From Paenibacillus contaminans (GTDB lineage: Bacteria > Bacillota > Bacilli > Paenibacillales > NBRC-103111), in NCBI RefSeq assembly GCF_003285015.1, contig NZ_QMFB01000036.1, forward strand, positions 1 to 64,000: a stretch of DNA of 64,000 bases. Reading direction: 5' to 3'. How positions within the stretch are numbered: the stretch's first letter is position 1; each line of letters begins with the position of its first letter. The translations under genes and the position numbers were made by a program. This document shows positions 26,294-34,765 of this stretch, in pieces. The notes below the pieces were generated by a model. That model searched no databases. It was not told where the DNA came from and saw only the letters and a list, made by a program, of their open reading frames with translations.

Positions 26294-26383
26294 GGCGCCC
26301 GCACAACCCCAAAGGAATAGGTCCGACATAGTATTAGTAGAGTCGTTCCGATGTCAATCCAAGACTAATGGGGGGATCGCATC

Positions 26384-27364
26384 ATGCGCGTGCTGTTTTT
26401 GGAAAGCCATCCGATGTGGATTCACGGACTTCCGAACGGGTTTCGCGATGCCGGGCACAAGGTGAAAATATCGGGTCCTTTGACCCGAACGAACATCCCG
26501 AAGCTGATCGCCGGCTTCCGCCCTCATCTCATTGTGACGCTGGGATGGACCTTCGAGCATAAAAAGAACAAACGGGCGTGGATACGGGAGGCCGTTAAAA
26601 AATCCGGAATTCCGCATATATACTGGGCGACGGAGGATCCGACCCACACGGAATCGTTCACGCTGCCTTACCTGAGGGGGACAAGGCCGGATTTCGTTTT
26701 TACGATCTGCCGTTCGAGAGTAGCCGACTATCGCAAGCTGGGCATTCGCGCCGCTCATTTGGATTTCGGCTATCATCCGAAGGTGCACCGCCGCGTCCCC
26801 GTCGTCGGCAAATACCGGTGCAATATAGGCGTCGTCGCTAACGCGTATCCCCAAGTTCTCCGGCGGTTTCCGAACCATTTTCGCAAACAATCCTTGCAGC
26901 AGCTTCTTCGTCCGCTCGTTCGCGGCAATGTCAGGGTCGATCTTTGGGGGAGGAATTGGGAAGGAATGAAGGAGCATTTCGGTAAAGGTGTTCCGAAAAA
27001 GTGGATCCACGGCTATCTGGATTATACCCAGGCGAATAAAGTATACAGCTCCGCGAAAATCATCATCGCTTTGCAAAACCAGCTGACGCAGGTTACGCAG
27101 CGAACCTATGAAATTCTCGGCTCGGGCGGATTCGTCCTGACCAACGATACGCCGGAAATCAGACGGTTATTCAAGCACAAAAAGCATCTGCTCCTCTCGA
27201 AGTCGCCGGCCGAAACACTGCAGCTGGTCGACTATTATTTGAAGCATCCGGTAGAACGGGAACGAATCCGGAAGGCGGGGCAAGCGGCGGCGCGCAAGCA
27301 TTCGTACGAACAGCGGGCCCGCCGCATCGTTCGCGTCTTGCGTCAGCATCGTATTTTGCGTTGA
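26384..27364 (+). CDS. CgeB-like glycosyltransferase-family protein
   Basis: This 326-residue protein begins MRVLFLESHPMWIHGLP. It contains PHIYWATEDPTHTESF, a central GVVANAYPQ, and the C-terminal block TQRTYEILGSGGFVLTND followed by TPEIRRLF. These are typical of the CgeB/YkvP family of spore-associated, GT4-like proteins. CgeB affects the spore outer surface in Bacillus subtilis. The C-terminus is very basic. A GGGGGGATC site lies 7 bp before the ATG. It is monocistronic, with a strong terminator. Confidence 0.85.
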   Translation: MRVLFLESHPMWIHGLPNGFRDAGHKVKISGPLTRTNIPKLIAGFRPHLIVTLGWTFEHKKNKRAWIREAVKKSGIPHIYWATEDPTHTESFTLPYLRGTRPDFVFTICRSRVADYRKLGIRAAHLDFGYHPKVHRRVPVVGKYRCNIGVVANAYPQVLRRFPNHFRKQSLQQLLRPLVRGNVRVDLWGRNWEGMKEHFGKGVPKKWIHGYLDYTQANKVYSSAKIIIALQNQLTQVTQRTYEILGSGGFVLTNDTPEIRRLFKHKKHLLLSKSPAETLQLVDYYLKHPVERERIRKAGQAAARKHSYEQRARRIVRVLRQHRILR

Positions 27365-27401
27365 ACCGGTCCTCATCATAGAGTCATATACGGACAAAAA
27401 C

Positions 27402-27440
27402 GGCGCCCGGAACGCGAAAACGTTCAAGAGCGCCTTTTTT
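27402..27440 (+). terminator. Terminator after the CgeB-like gene
   Basis: GGCGC/GCGCC outer stem and GGAACG/CGTTC inner stem, followed by six T. Confidence 0.85.
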
Positions 27441-27441
27441 A

Positions 27442-27569
27442 AAATATAAGATTTATATGTGTCACCTATCAAATGCTTATATTTCAACGGTAAACGCGCC
27501 TGTCCTTAGCTTATGCTTACGAAATCGATTTCTTCGAAAGCGTTTAGGACGGCGTGCTGTTTATCCTTG
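27442..27569. repeat. Dispersed two-hairpin element, copy A
   Basis: AAATATAAG (27442-27450) pairs with CTTATATTT (27476-27484). It is followed by CGGTAAACGCG, a variable loop with AAGCTTATGCT and TTCTTCGAAAGCG, and the closing GTTTATCCTTG. The closing end supplies the stop codon and last codons of the XRE gene on the other strand. Related copies lie at 31770, 54667 and 49678. Confidence 0.8.
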
Positions 27570-27869
27570 TTTATGCTTATATTTGCGAAAAAGAGTCAGC
27601 GTTGCCTGCAAATATTCCGCTTCGGACTCATTCAAAAGGAGAGTTTCGCCGGTCAACCGCAAGCTGTTCGGCGTATCGGTCCTGTTCAGCATATAATCGA
27701 GGCTGACTTCGAAAAAATCGGCCAAGCGGATAAGCGTTTGGAAATCGGGCTCGCGCGTGCCCTGCTCGTAATTCGCGATTTGTCCGCGGGATAACTGCAG
27801 GCGGTCGGCCAATTCATACTGGCTCATGCCTTTATGGTTGCGTAATTCCGCTAGCCGTCTGCCGAACAA
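27561..27869 (-). CDS. XRE-family (Cro/CI-type) transcriptional regulator
   Basis: The N-terminal helix-turn-helix reads MSQYELADRLQLSRGQIANYEQGTREP, followed by a short C-terminal helix. It is 102 residues from the TTG at 27869. The GTG at 27878 sits inside the GAGGAGGTG site, so the TTG 8 bp downstream is the better start. The last codons (KHKQG) and the stop lie in dispersed repeat copy A. The insertion or spread of that element therefore shaped the 3' end. Targets are unknown; the small membrane protein gene diverges from it. Confidence 0.85.
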   Translation of the reverse strand: MFGRRLAELRNHKGMSQYELADRLQLSRGQIANYEQGTREPDFQTLIRLADFFEVSLDYMLNRTDTPNSLRLTGETLLLNESEAEYLQATLTLFRKYKHKQG

Positions 27870-27947
27870 AGCGCTCACCTCCTCAAGCTATTATAGGAAA
27901 GGGTGCGATTCTACGACTAGGATAGACACAATAAGTTTCCTTTATGC

Positions 27948-27976
27948 TTGACTCCGGCGATATTAACGGATATTAT
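27948..27976 (+). promoter_or_regulatory. Sigma-A promoter for the small membrane protein
   Basis: TTGACT (27948-27953), 17 bp, TATTAT (27971-27976). It is divergent from the XRE gene, whose product could control it (inference). Confidence 0.72.
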
Positions 27977-28069
27977 TTGTGTTAGTCGACACGGAATGTT
28001 TCTGGAAATATCAGTACAACTTCAAAGTCACAGCGAGGCCGCCGCAAGCGGCTTCAGCAGCTGGAGGGA

Positions 28070-28207
28070 ATGAAGAGCATGAGATACCCTGGGATTTTTT
28101 TATTGTTGATGGTCGTATTATTTGTGCTGTTTTGCTTTCTTGAATATCGTTCGAGAAATAAAGCGGAGCGGGAATTGAAAAATCGGACACGAAACGATTC
28201 CAAGTAG
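28070..28207 (+). CDS. Small single-pass membrane protein (45 aa)
   Basis: This short ORF has a GGAGGG site, a good promoter 95 bp upstream and a terminator downstream. It encodes a short N-terminus, a hydrophobic helix (GIFLLLMVVLFVLFCFL) and a strongly charged tail (EYRSRNKAERELKNRTRND). The ATG at 28079 is an alternative start with better spacing. The pattern is that of small inner-membrane modulators or sporulation peptides; no homologue is recognised. Confidence 0.6.
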   Translation: MKSMRYPGIFLLLMVVLFVLFCFLEYRSRNKAERELKNRTRNDSK

Positions 28208-28302
28208 GCTCTGCGCCTTTTAAGGTGAGGATAGCGAATTCGGCTTCATAAGCGTCAACCGGCAACGGCTGACTCGTCCTCGAACAAACGTATAGGGTAC
28301 AT

Positions 28303-28331
28303 AAAACGCCGCAAGGCGTTTTTCTTTTTTT
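28303..28331 (+). terminator. Terminator after the small membrane protein
   Basis: AAAACGCC/GGCGTTTT stem with a GCAA tetraloop, followed by a T-rich tract. Confidence 0.85.
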
Positions 28332-28429
28332 TAAAATATAAGCGAATTAATACTAGCGTCTACGAATCTTGAAATAGAAATATTTGCTGCTCTCTGTTAA
28401 AGTGAGTGTTAGAAAAGGGGGAGCAAACG

Positions 28430-29416
28430 ATGGTGAGATTCGGGGTAATAGGTACGAACTGGATTACGGAATTATTTATACAGGCTGCGCGCGAAACGGG
28501 CGAATTCGCTTTAACGGCGGTGTATTCCCGGACGCAGGAGCGGGCGGACGAGTTTGCGGCCAAAATGGACGTTCCACATGTATTTTCCGATCTGAGCGCC
28601 TTTGCCGGCAGCAAAGAGTTCGATGCGGTGTACATCGCGAGCCCGAACGCTTATCATGCGGAGCACGCAATCGCATGTATGAACGGCGGCAAGCATGTCC
28701 TGTGCGAAAAGCCGATCGCTTCCAACACCGGCGAGCTGCAAGCGATGATCGATGCGGCCGCGAAAAACGGCGTCCTGCTGATGGAGGCGTTGAAGTCGAC
28801 GCTTGTTCCCAATTTCGAGGCGGTAAGGGAGAATTTGCCGAAGCTTGGAAAGGTACGGCGGTATTTTGCAAGCTACTGTCAATATTCCTCGCGTTATGAC
28901 GCTTATAAACAAGGAACGATCCTAAACGCCTTTAATCCGGCTTTATCGAACGGCTCCCTTATGGACTTGGGCACCTACTGCATTTATCCTTTGGCGGTGC
29001 TGTTCGGCAAACCGGATCGTATTCGGGCGAGCGGCATGCTGCTGGAATCGGGCGTCGACGGGGAAGGCAGCCTGCTCCTTAGCTACGGCGATATGGACGC
29101 AGTCGTCATGCACTCCAAAATCGCCAATTCCTATGCGCCCGCTGAGATCCAAGGGGAGAACGCGACGATGGTCATCGACAGGATCAACGAGCCCGGTCAT
29201 GTAGAGATCCGTTACAGGGACGGCAGCGTGGAAAATATTACGAGACCTCATGTTGCGAACACGATGTACTATGAAGCGAAGCGTTTTATCGATTTGCTGA
29301 AAGCCGGCCGGACGGAGTGTGACACGAATTCACACGCCAACTCGATGACCGCGATGGAAATGATGGTCGAAGCGAGAAAGCAAATGGGGCTGGTCTTTCC
29401 TGCGGACGTTAAATAG
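28430..29416 (+). CDS. Gfo/Idh/MocA-family NAD(P)-dependent oxidoreductase
   Basis: This 328-residue protein has an N-terminal Rossmann fold (RFGVIGTNWITELF) and the family CEKPIA motif (residues about 90-95, Lys catalytic). The C-terminal GFO_IDH_MocA domain includes DLGTYCIYPL. The fold groups it with dihydrodiol / D-xylose dehydrogenase-like members that oxidise sugars or cyclitols; the substrate is not determined. I start at the ATG at 28430, 7 bp after AAAAGGGGGAG. Monocistronic with its own terminator. Confidence 0.88.
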   Translation: MVRFGVIGTNWITELFIQAARETGEFALTAVYSRTQERADEFAAKMDVPHVFSDLSAFAGSKEFDAVYIASPNAYHAEHAIACMNGGKHVLCEKPIASNTGELQAMIDAAAKNGVLLMEALKSTLVPNFEAVRENLPKLGKVRRYFASYCQYSSRYDAYKQGTILNAFNPALSNGSLMDLGTYCIYPLAVLFGKPDRIRASGMLLESGVDGEGSLLLSYGDMDAVVMHSKIANSYAPAEIQGENATMVIDRINEPGHVEIRYRDGSVENITRPHVANTMYYEAKRFIDLLKAGRTECDTNSHANSMTAMEMMVEARKQMGLVFPADVK

Positions 29417-29434
29417 AGCGGGTGTTATGCTTTC

Positions 29435-29468
29435 GTGCCGTTCCTTTCGTGGGGAGGACGGCATTTTG
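29435..29468 (+). terminator. Terminator after the oxidoreductase
   Basis: GCCGTTCCT pairs with AGGACGGC with one bulge, followed by ATTTTGTTTT. Confidence 0.7.
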
Positions 29469-29673
29469 TTTTAGGTTTTGTTCGGCGATACGGTTGTGCC
29501 CATCTGAGGATCGTCCCGGGATTCATCGCGCTGGAAAAATTTTTTTGTCGAAAAACGTAATATTTTCGTTCGCAGCTTGTCTATATAAGCAGGGGATTGA
29601 CGAAAATCGTCGAATTTAGGTTGTAAAGCCAGACAATAACAAATTGATTATCATGATAGTTTGAGGTGTTGGA

Positions 29674-31719
29674 ATGAGGGCTGTACCCAAGACGGCCGTT
29701 CTCTTTTTGTTTTTGGTCGTGCTTGCCTTCGTCTTTGTGGACCGCTCCGTTGGCGGAAACAAGCCTCCGGAAACGGAGACGATCGCCCAGTGGCACATCA
29801 AATGGGACACGGCGACGAACGGCGAGAAGATGAATGTACTGGAAGCGATGGGGCTGCAGGTGCAGGAATCGGTGGATCCGCCGCCTGACGGCAAAACGGG
29901 GGAGCTTGTGCCGTTAGGAAATGATAGCACGAAGAGCGGCGGTAAGGCCGCTCGCGGGAAATCCGCAGGGACGGACGATACGGACGATGGCTGGACGTTT
30001 GTGGACGGAGCGCAGTCTGTTCCCTCCAAGCCTGACGGCGTCCGGGCCGCATGGATCAAGTTCGAGCTTCCTGAGCTGGGATGGACCCGCGCGGGGCTTA
30101 TGATCGACAAGCTCTACTCGCAGAATTATGCGGTCGTTCTGGACGGAAAGGTCATTCAAGAATCGCGGCGCAGCTATTTATATGAAGTGAATAAGGTTTT
30201 GCTGCCTTTAACGCCCGAGGATTCGTTCAAATCGTTGTATATACGAATCGAAACGTCGGGTGAGAAGCTTGGAATCGAAAGCGCCATTCGAGTAGGCGAC
30301 CATCACGAGCTTTTGAAACAATTCATGAAACAAGATTTGATCGACGTTGTCTTGGGCAGCGCTTTTATTTTTTTCGCTTTGATGATGCTTATTTGTTCGT
30401 TCTTTTTGAAAAATACGCATTTTACGAATTGGCTGTCCTTGTCGTTGGTTATTTTGGCGCTCGGACTTATGGTTATCACGTATTCTCCGTTCCTGTACAC
30501 CTTCTTCGGACAATGGGGAGACCGGTTGTTTCTTCTTTTTGATATCTCGCTGCTCGTTTTCCTTCCCGCACTCACCTACTTCTTTGAAACCGTCTTCGGC
30601 AGCGGAAAATTTTCGATGATACGATTATTTCGGATATTCCAAATCAGCTACTCGTTCCTGTGCATTTTGCTGACCGCCATCAACGAATTCACGGCTTACC
30701 AGTACGAGGCAGCGCATTATTTCATAACGGTTTTGCTGCTCGGCGTGACGATGATCATTCAATTTGTGCTGCTTGTGGGCTACACAATCGTGTTTACGTG
30801 GCGTGGCAACAAGGACGCGATTATTTTCACATCGGGCTTCGCCATATTCGCGGCTGCGGCCGTTACGGATTTGGTCCTGTATTACAGTCATAGTCAAAAC
30901 TACGATCTCGTGCTTTGGAAATTCGGCGTCGTCGGTTTCGTTGTCGGGCTCATTGCGATTTTGGGGAGAAGCTTCGCGCGCGACCGCGACAAGCTGATCT
31001 CGTATTCTTCCGAATTGGAGCTGTACAACAACCGGCTGCAGCGCTCGGAGAAAATGCAAATCATCAGCGAGCTGGCCGCTTCCGTAGCGCATGAGGTACG
31101 GAATCCGCTGCAGGTGACGCGCGGGTTTCTGCAGCTGCTTGGGGAGAAGTCAGACGATAAAGAGAAGGCATACATGAAATTGGCGCTGGAAGAGTTGGAT
31201 CGGGCAGCCAATATCATTACCGATTTCCTGACCTTCGCCAAGCCGGAGCTCGAGCATGTAACGGTGCTGCAGTTATGCGACGAGTTAAAGCATATCGAGG
31301 GCATTCTGGTGCCGCTCGCGAATTTGCAGGGCGGCGAAATTGAGCTGGAGATTCCGTCTAACCTGTATATACGCGGAAATTCGGCCAAGCTGAAGCAGGC
31401 GCTAATCAACATCGTCAAAAACAGCATTGAGGCGCTTGAGGAAAAAGGAACGATTCGCATATGGGCCTATGAGGAGTTCGGCGAAGCGATCATTCACATC
31501 AAGGACAACGGGATCGGCATGGGGCCGGAGGAGCTTGCCAAGCTGGGCGAGCCATACTATTCGAACAAAACGAAAGGGACCGGGCTCGGCTTGATGGTGA
31601 CGTTCCGAATTATTGAAGTGATGCAGGGCAAATTGCAATTCCGCAGCGAAAAAGGAATGGGGACGGAAGCGATTATCCGTTTTCCGTCGGTGCTTGAAGC
31701 CAAACCCGAATTGCTGTAA
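29674..31719 (+). CDS. Seven-transmembrane sensor histidine kinase
   Basis: The protein is 681 residues. An N-terminal anchor (8-23) is followed by an extracytoplasmic beta-rich sensor domain (30-215, with a low-complexity stretch at 70-120), seven transmembrane helices (222-430) in the 7TMR-DISM style and a short coiled coil. The HisKA motif SVAHEVRNP (His473) and a HATPase_c domain with NIVKNSIEAL, DNGIGMGPEEL and GTGLGL complete it. The kinase core resembles the sporulation-kinase group (KinB/KinD-like). No response regulator is adjacent, consistent with feeding a phosphorelay (inference). A GAGGTG site precedes the ATG. Confidence 0.88.
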   Translation: MRAVPKTAVLFLFLVVLAFVFVDRSVGGNKPPETETIAQWHIKWDTATNGEKMNVLEAMGLQVQESVDPPPDGKTGELVPLGNDSTKSGGKAARGKSAGTDDTDDGWTFVDGAQSVPSKPDGVRAAWIKFELPELGWTRAGLMIDKLYSQNYAVVLDGKVIQESRRSYLYEVNKVLLPLTPEDSFKSLYIRIETSGEKLGIESAIRVGDHHELLKQFMKQDLIDVVLGSAFIFFALMMLICSFFLKNTHFTNWLSLSLVILALGLMVITYSPFLYTFFGQWGDRLFLLFDISLLVFLPALTYFFETVFGSGKFSMIRLFRIFQISYSFLCILLTAINEFTAYQYEAAHYFITVLLLGVTMIIQFVLLVGYTIVFTWRGNKDAIIFTSGFAIFAAAAVTDLVLYYSHSQNYDLVLWKFGVVGFVVGLIAILGRSFARDRDKLISYSSELELYNNRLQRSEKMQIISELAASVAHEVRNPLQVTRGFLQLLGEKSDDKEKAYMKLALEELDRAANIITDFLTFAKPELEHVTVLQLCDELKHIEGILVPLANLQGGEIELEIPSNLYIRGNSAKLKQALINIVKNSIEALEEKGTIRIWAYEEFGEAIIHIKDNGIGMGPEELAKLGEPYYSNKTKGTGLGLMVTFRIIEVMQGKLQFRSEKGMGTEAIIRFPSVLEAKPELL

Positions 31720-31732
31720 GCGTGCAAAAAAA

Positions 31733-31768
31733 AAGCGGCGCTGCTCCGATGGAGCTGCGTCGCTTTTT
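31733..31768 (+). terminator. Terminator after the histidine kinase
   Basis: AGCGGCGC-GCTCC pairs with GGAGC-GCGTCGCT, flanked by A-run and T-run, so it may work in both directions. Confidence 0.85.
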
Positions 31769-31769
31769 G

Positions 31770-31879
31770 AAATATAAGACTTCATATGTTTCACATATCG
31801 GTAAACGCGCGCGTCCAAGCTTCTGCTCACGAAGTCGCTTTCTTCGAAAGCGTTTAGGACGTCGAAGCGTTTATCCTTG
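31770..31879. repeat. Dispersed two-hairpin element, copy B
   Basis: AAATATAAG start, shortened first hairpin, CGGTAAACGCG-CGTCC, TTCTTCGAAAGCGTTTAGGAC and GTTTATCCTTG end. The inner loop matches copy A closely. It ends 8 bp from the stop of the NHLP-like gene. Confidence 0.78.
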
Positions 31880-31887
31880 ATACGAAA

Positions 31888-32127
31888 TTACCACATGCCG
31901 TTTTCGCTTGCGCTTGCGTCCAGGACTTCCGACGGATTCGGGGGGATGACCAAATAATATTTGCTCATCGTTTCTTCGACGGCTACAAGCTCTACCGCAG
32001 CCGGGATGGCGACACCGAACGCTGCTTGTATGGCCGCTTTCGGATCCGCAAGCAGCTGCGCTTTGAACGCCGCGTCTTCCCAAGCTTTTTGAATGATTTT
32101 AGCCTTTAAAGTATCTTCTGCCGACAT
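31888..32127 (-). CDS. NHLP (nitrile-hydratase-like leader) family peptide, candidate RiPP precursor
   Basis: The 79 residues open with a helix (TLKAKIIQKAWEDAAFKAQL). LADPKAAIQAAFGVAIPA follows, then VELVAVEETMSKYYLVIPP. This is the leader derived from the nitrile hydratase alpha subunit found in NHLP-family natural-product precursors. The tail after VIPPNPSE is short (VLDASASENGMW) and lacks the usual Gly-Gly cleavage site, which is unusual. An AGGAGGG site lies upstream, with its own promoter. The neighbour is an isoprenoid-synthase-like gene. No YcaO, radical SAM, lanthipeptide synthase or peptidase/transporter gene is nearby. Confidence 0.82.
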   Translation of the reverse strand: MSAEDTLKAKIIQKAWEDAAFKAQLLADPKAAIQAAFGVAIPAAVELVAVEETMSKYYLVIPPNPSEVLDASASENGMW

Positions 32128-32159
32128 ATTGACCCTCCTAAGAAATGGTTATGTTTACC

Positions 32160-32187
32160 ATACTAATATAGCATGGGGAGGGTACAA
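32160..32187 (-). promoter_or_regulatory. Promoter of the NHLP-like gene
   Basis: On the minus strand TTGTAC (32187-32182), 16 bp, TAGTAT (32165-32160). It lies just past the stop of the isoprenoid-like gene and allows separate, higher expression of the peptide. Confidence 0.5.
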
Positions 32188-32193
32188 AATCTA

Positions 32194-33126
32194 TTAATTT
32201 TTGGCATTTTTCGCTAAGAAGTAGTGCAATCCTCCTGCTGCCAATATCCTTCTTTGCTCGGCGATGCCGTTAGAATCGTGATTCAATTGTCCTATCAACG
32301 ATTGATGAAAATCCAACAAATACGGGATCCGTACAGCCGAATGCAGCAGCGCATCATAGTGCGGAAGTGCCAGTTCCGCGTAGCGGACCAGAACGTCCCG
32401 CGTATAAAGAGCATGCTTGACCTCCGCAGCAGTCGGCGGTCTGTCGATGCTCAGCTCGTTCCGGATCATGGACAGCAGGCAATTATAGCTGCCGTCCGCG
32501 AGATCGTCCTGCCAGTCGGCCCAATCGTCGGCCATCTGGAGGGTGACAAGCGTATGATCGACAAGCTCCGAAACAAGAGAAAGCTGCTCCTCGCGACCGG
32601 CAAGCAGCATGGCGCCTGCGCTTGCCATATGCAAAGGCGCGGCTTTTTTGGCGATGCGGAGAGGATCGTGCAGGAACGGATCATTCGCGCTCTCCGCTGT
32701 GACGCTTGCCGCCCAGTCCGTCAGCATCGTGCGCGCGCAGGTCCAGAAGACGGAATCGGACGGAAACAGCGCCCGGTACCGATCCTGGAATTCCTGCTGC
32801 AGCAGGCTGCCGAGGGCGAGCTGCTCCTTCCAGTCCTCGGGCGCGGTATCCATCACATCGTCCTGCACGAAAAAATGCAGCATCACGAACACGTTCGCAA
32901 GCGAGAGGGCGCGCCGCTGAGCTGTCGTTATGGGGGCGGCGTCGTCCAGCCAGAAGGGCAGCAAATAACAAATGTAATTTTTGGCGCTTCCCTCAACGAG
33001 CGGATTGAAGCCGTTTATGTATGCCAGGCCCCGGCGGTCCAGCGGAGCTGGGAAGCGGGCGATAGCCTCCGCCGCTTCCACAAATACGGCGGCCATATCT
33101 TCTTTGAAATCCTCAAACCAGCGCAT
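32194..33126 (-). CDS. Class I isoprenoid (polyprenyl/terpene) synthase-like enzyme
   Basis: It is 310 residues from the ATG at 33126, which has AAAGGAGG 9 bp upstream; the frame is open further but without a site. The protein is all helical, with two aspartate-rich motifs in the right order and spacing for class I isoprenoid synthases: DDVMD (89-93) and DDWAD (200-204, followed by WQDDLADG). These bind Mg2+-diphosphate in prenyl chain elongation or terpene cyclisation. The rest of the sequence is unlike housekeeping FPP/GGPP synthases. It is transcribed towards the NHLP peptide gene 67 bp away, suggesting a joint product (inference). Confidence 0.72.
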   Translation of the reverse strand: MRWFEDFKEDMAAVFVEAAEAIARFPAPLDRRGLAYINGFNPLVEGSAKNYICYLLPFWLDDAAPITTAQRRALSLANVFVMLHFFVQDDVMDTAPEDWKEQLALGSLLQQEFQDRYRALFPSDSVFWTCARTMLTDWAASVTAESANDPFLHDPLRIAKKAAPLHMASAGAMLLAGREEQLSLVSELVDHTLVTLQMADDWADWQDDLADGSYNCLLSMIRNELSIDRPPTAAEVKHALYTRDVLVRYAELALPHYDALLHSAVRIPYLLDFHQSLIGQLNHDSNGIAEQRRILAAGGLHYFLAKNAKN

Positions 33127-33373
33127 AGGCGCCTGCCTCCTTTCAGGATCCGCCTTCAGATGAAGGGGCTGCTTGCCGAATTCGATTCCGAACACTCCTA
33201 TTTTCAGCCGTGCCCCGGGTCGCCCAGCCACTCGGACAGCTCCGGGGAATTCGAGAGCAAACGATTGGGACGATCGGCGCATTACTGTCAGTACGGCTCC
33301 CGTTCTTTGTCGAAAAAGCTCGGCCGTAACTACATAAAATCAGTATACCAGAAACTGGATTGGGTGACGGGAT
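33127..33373. other. Region upstream of the isoprenoid-synthase-like gene
   Basis: About 250 bp. On the minus strand an extended -10 box TGGTATACT lies at 33349-33341, a plausible promoter for the gene. Nothing else is recognised. Confidence 0.45.
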
Positions 33374-33412
33374 AAAAAACAGCCTGAATCGTTGCCGATT
33401 CAGGCTGTTTGG
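33374..33412 (-). terminator. Strong hairpin terminator, probably of the DinB-like gene
   Basis: AAACAGCCTGAATC pairs perfectly with GATTCAGGCTGTTT around a 6-nt loop. On the minus strand it ends in a T-run. It lies about 140 bp beyond the DinB-like stop. Confidence 0.85.
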
Positions 33413-33550
33413 TTAGATGGCAAGCGATGCTTGCTTCGCTTGGCGGAACGCGGAGCGTCCCGATTTAGTCGAAACGTCGGAAAGGCGAATTTTATAAAAA
33501 CGCAATCGCAGGGGCTTATGGCAACCCTGGACGGTTCAGCCCGTTCAGCC

Positions 33551-34030
33551 TTACTTGGCTTGCTCGTATTTAATCACTTTTGCCAATGCGGAAATCGCGC
33601 TGGAATGCATCGTTTCGTGGACGATCGAGAAGTTGAAGAGCTCGCCGGCTGTTTCGAACTTCAAAGGTCCGAGCTGGATCGGGGTTTGCAACTTCTCTTC
33701 CAGCACGGCTGGAGTAACGGCGGCAAGACCGGCCACCTGTTGGTTCAGGTATTGCACCAATTCCGCTTTGCTCGGAGGCGTGGCGGTCCAGTCGGCCGGT
33801 TTGGTTCCCGTACCGAACAAGGCGCCGTAATTTTCCGGGAGACCGGAGTTGAAAGGAAGCCCTTTGGACAATAGTCCGTCCAGACAAGTCACGATATGCC
33901 CCATGTTCCATCTGATCGTGTTGTTGAAAGCGGCCGGCTGAACGTCATAAATTTCCTCAGGAATCGCATCGATTTGACGAATGACCATTTGCCGAACGGT
34001 AATGGCCGTGTTGATGATTGCTTGAGACAT
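33551..34030 (-). CDS. DinB-like four-helix metal-binding protein
   Basis: The 159 residues have the DinB/YfiT-like four-helix bundle pattern. WNMGHIV near residue 45 and HETMHSSAI near 140 supply the histidines that form the family's metal site. DinB-like proteins include bacillithiol/mycothiol-dependent transferases and many of unknown role. A GGAGAG site precedes the ATG. No functional neighbour is evident. Confidence 0.82.
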   Translation of the reverse strand: MSQAIINTAITVRQMVIRQIDAIPEEIYDVQPAAFNNTIRWNMGHIVTCLDGLLSKGLPFNSGLPENYGALFGTGTKPADWTATPPSKAELVQYLNQQVAGLAAVTPAVLEEKLQTPIQLGPLKFETAGELFNFSIVHETMHSSAISALAKVIKYEQAK

Positions 34031-34144
34031 TTTCGCTCACTCTCCTAATCGTTGATAAGAATGCTCCAAAACTATTTTATCGTAAGGTTCTATATTATTA
34101 TACCTGTTTCTGTATTGTTTAGCGAAATTAGAGGGGGGATATCG

Positions 34145-34255
34145 ATGATGCAACTATCGTCAGAAGCAAACGAAAGCGGCATATGTGATGAAGTGCCTTA
34201 TATATATGCTCTTGCTGTCTTCGCTCATATCAATAACTTTTGTGCTAAAGTATGA
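34145..34255 (+). CDS. Possible small ORF (36 aa)
   Basis: An ATGATG start lies 6 bp after the purine-rich AGAGGGGGG site. The ORF encodes an acidic, mildly hydrophobic peptide (MMQLSSEANESG ending NNFCAKV). There is no homology or promoter support, so it is tentative. Confidence 0.3.
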   Translation: MMQLSSEANESGICDEVPYIYALAVFAHINNFCAKV

Positions 34256-34348
34256 GGGAAATGTTAACGCGGATGGGAAGTTGAAATGATGCTTGGTCTG
34301 GCTGTTGGATGATCGGGTAACATTTTATTCAAGCAGTAGGTGAGATTT

Positions 34349-34765
34349 TTGATAAAGTCAAAGAAAGCTTTATTATTTTTAATTTCGTTTGTTGTAATCG
34401 GTGTTGCTTTAATAGCAGCTATTTACTATTCGTCAGATAGAAGAACACTAGATGAAATAATAATGGAGGATTTTTCCACCTATCGTGCCGAGTTTGAAGA
34501 GACAGTAAATTATGTATTAGAAAATGATTTACGGGAAATAGATCTTGCTAACAAAAACAATCTCAAAGAACCTCTTAAAACATTAAGTAATCTGCATTAT
34601 CTTTCGTTACACAAAGACGATGGTTTTATCTTTATCTCACGTTATAGCAGTTTTGGGTTTGAAGTGGGGATAGTTTATTCTAGTACAAATAAAGAACCTG
34701 AAGGACCATATTTTTCGGATGTTAAAGTTCTTGATGAAAATTGGTTTCTTTTCAAATCCAAATAA
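34349..34765 (+). CDS. Hypothetical single-pass membrane-anchored protein
   Basis: It is 138 residues from the TTG at 34349; the GTG at 34340 overlaps the AGGTGAG site, so the TTG is preferred. One N-terminal membrane helix (ALLFLISFVVIGVALIAAIYY) is followed by about 110 soluble residues with a beta-rich C-terminus. The gene is clearly more AT-rich than its surroundings (many AAT/AAA/TTA codons), which suggests acquisition from elsewhere. The function is not recognised. Confidence 0.6.
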   Translation: MIKSKKALLFLISFVVIGVALIAAIYYSSDRRTLDEIIMEDFSTYRAEFEETVNYVLENDLREIDLANKNNLKEPLKTLSNLHYLSLHKDDGFIFISRYSSFGFEVGIVYSSTNKEPEGPYFSDVKVLDENWFLFKSK

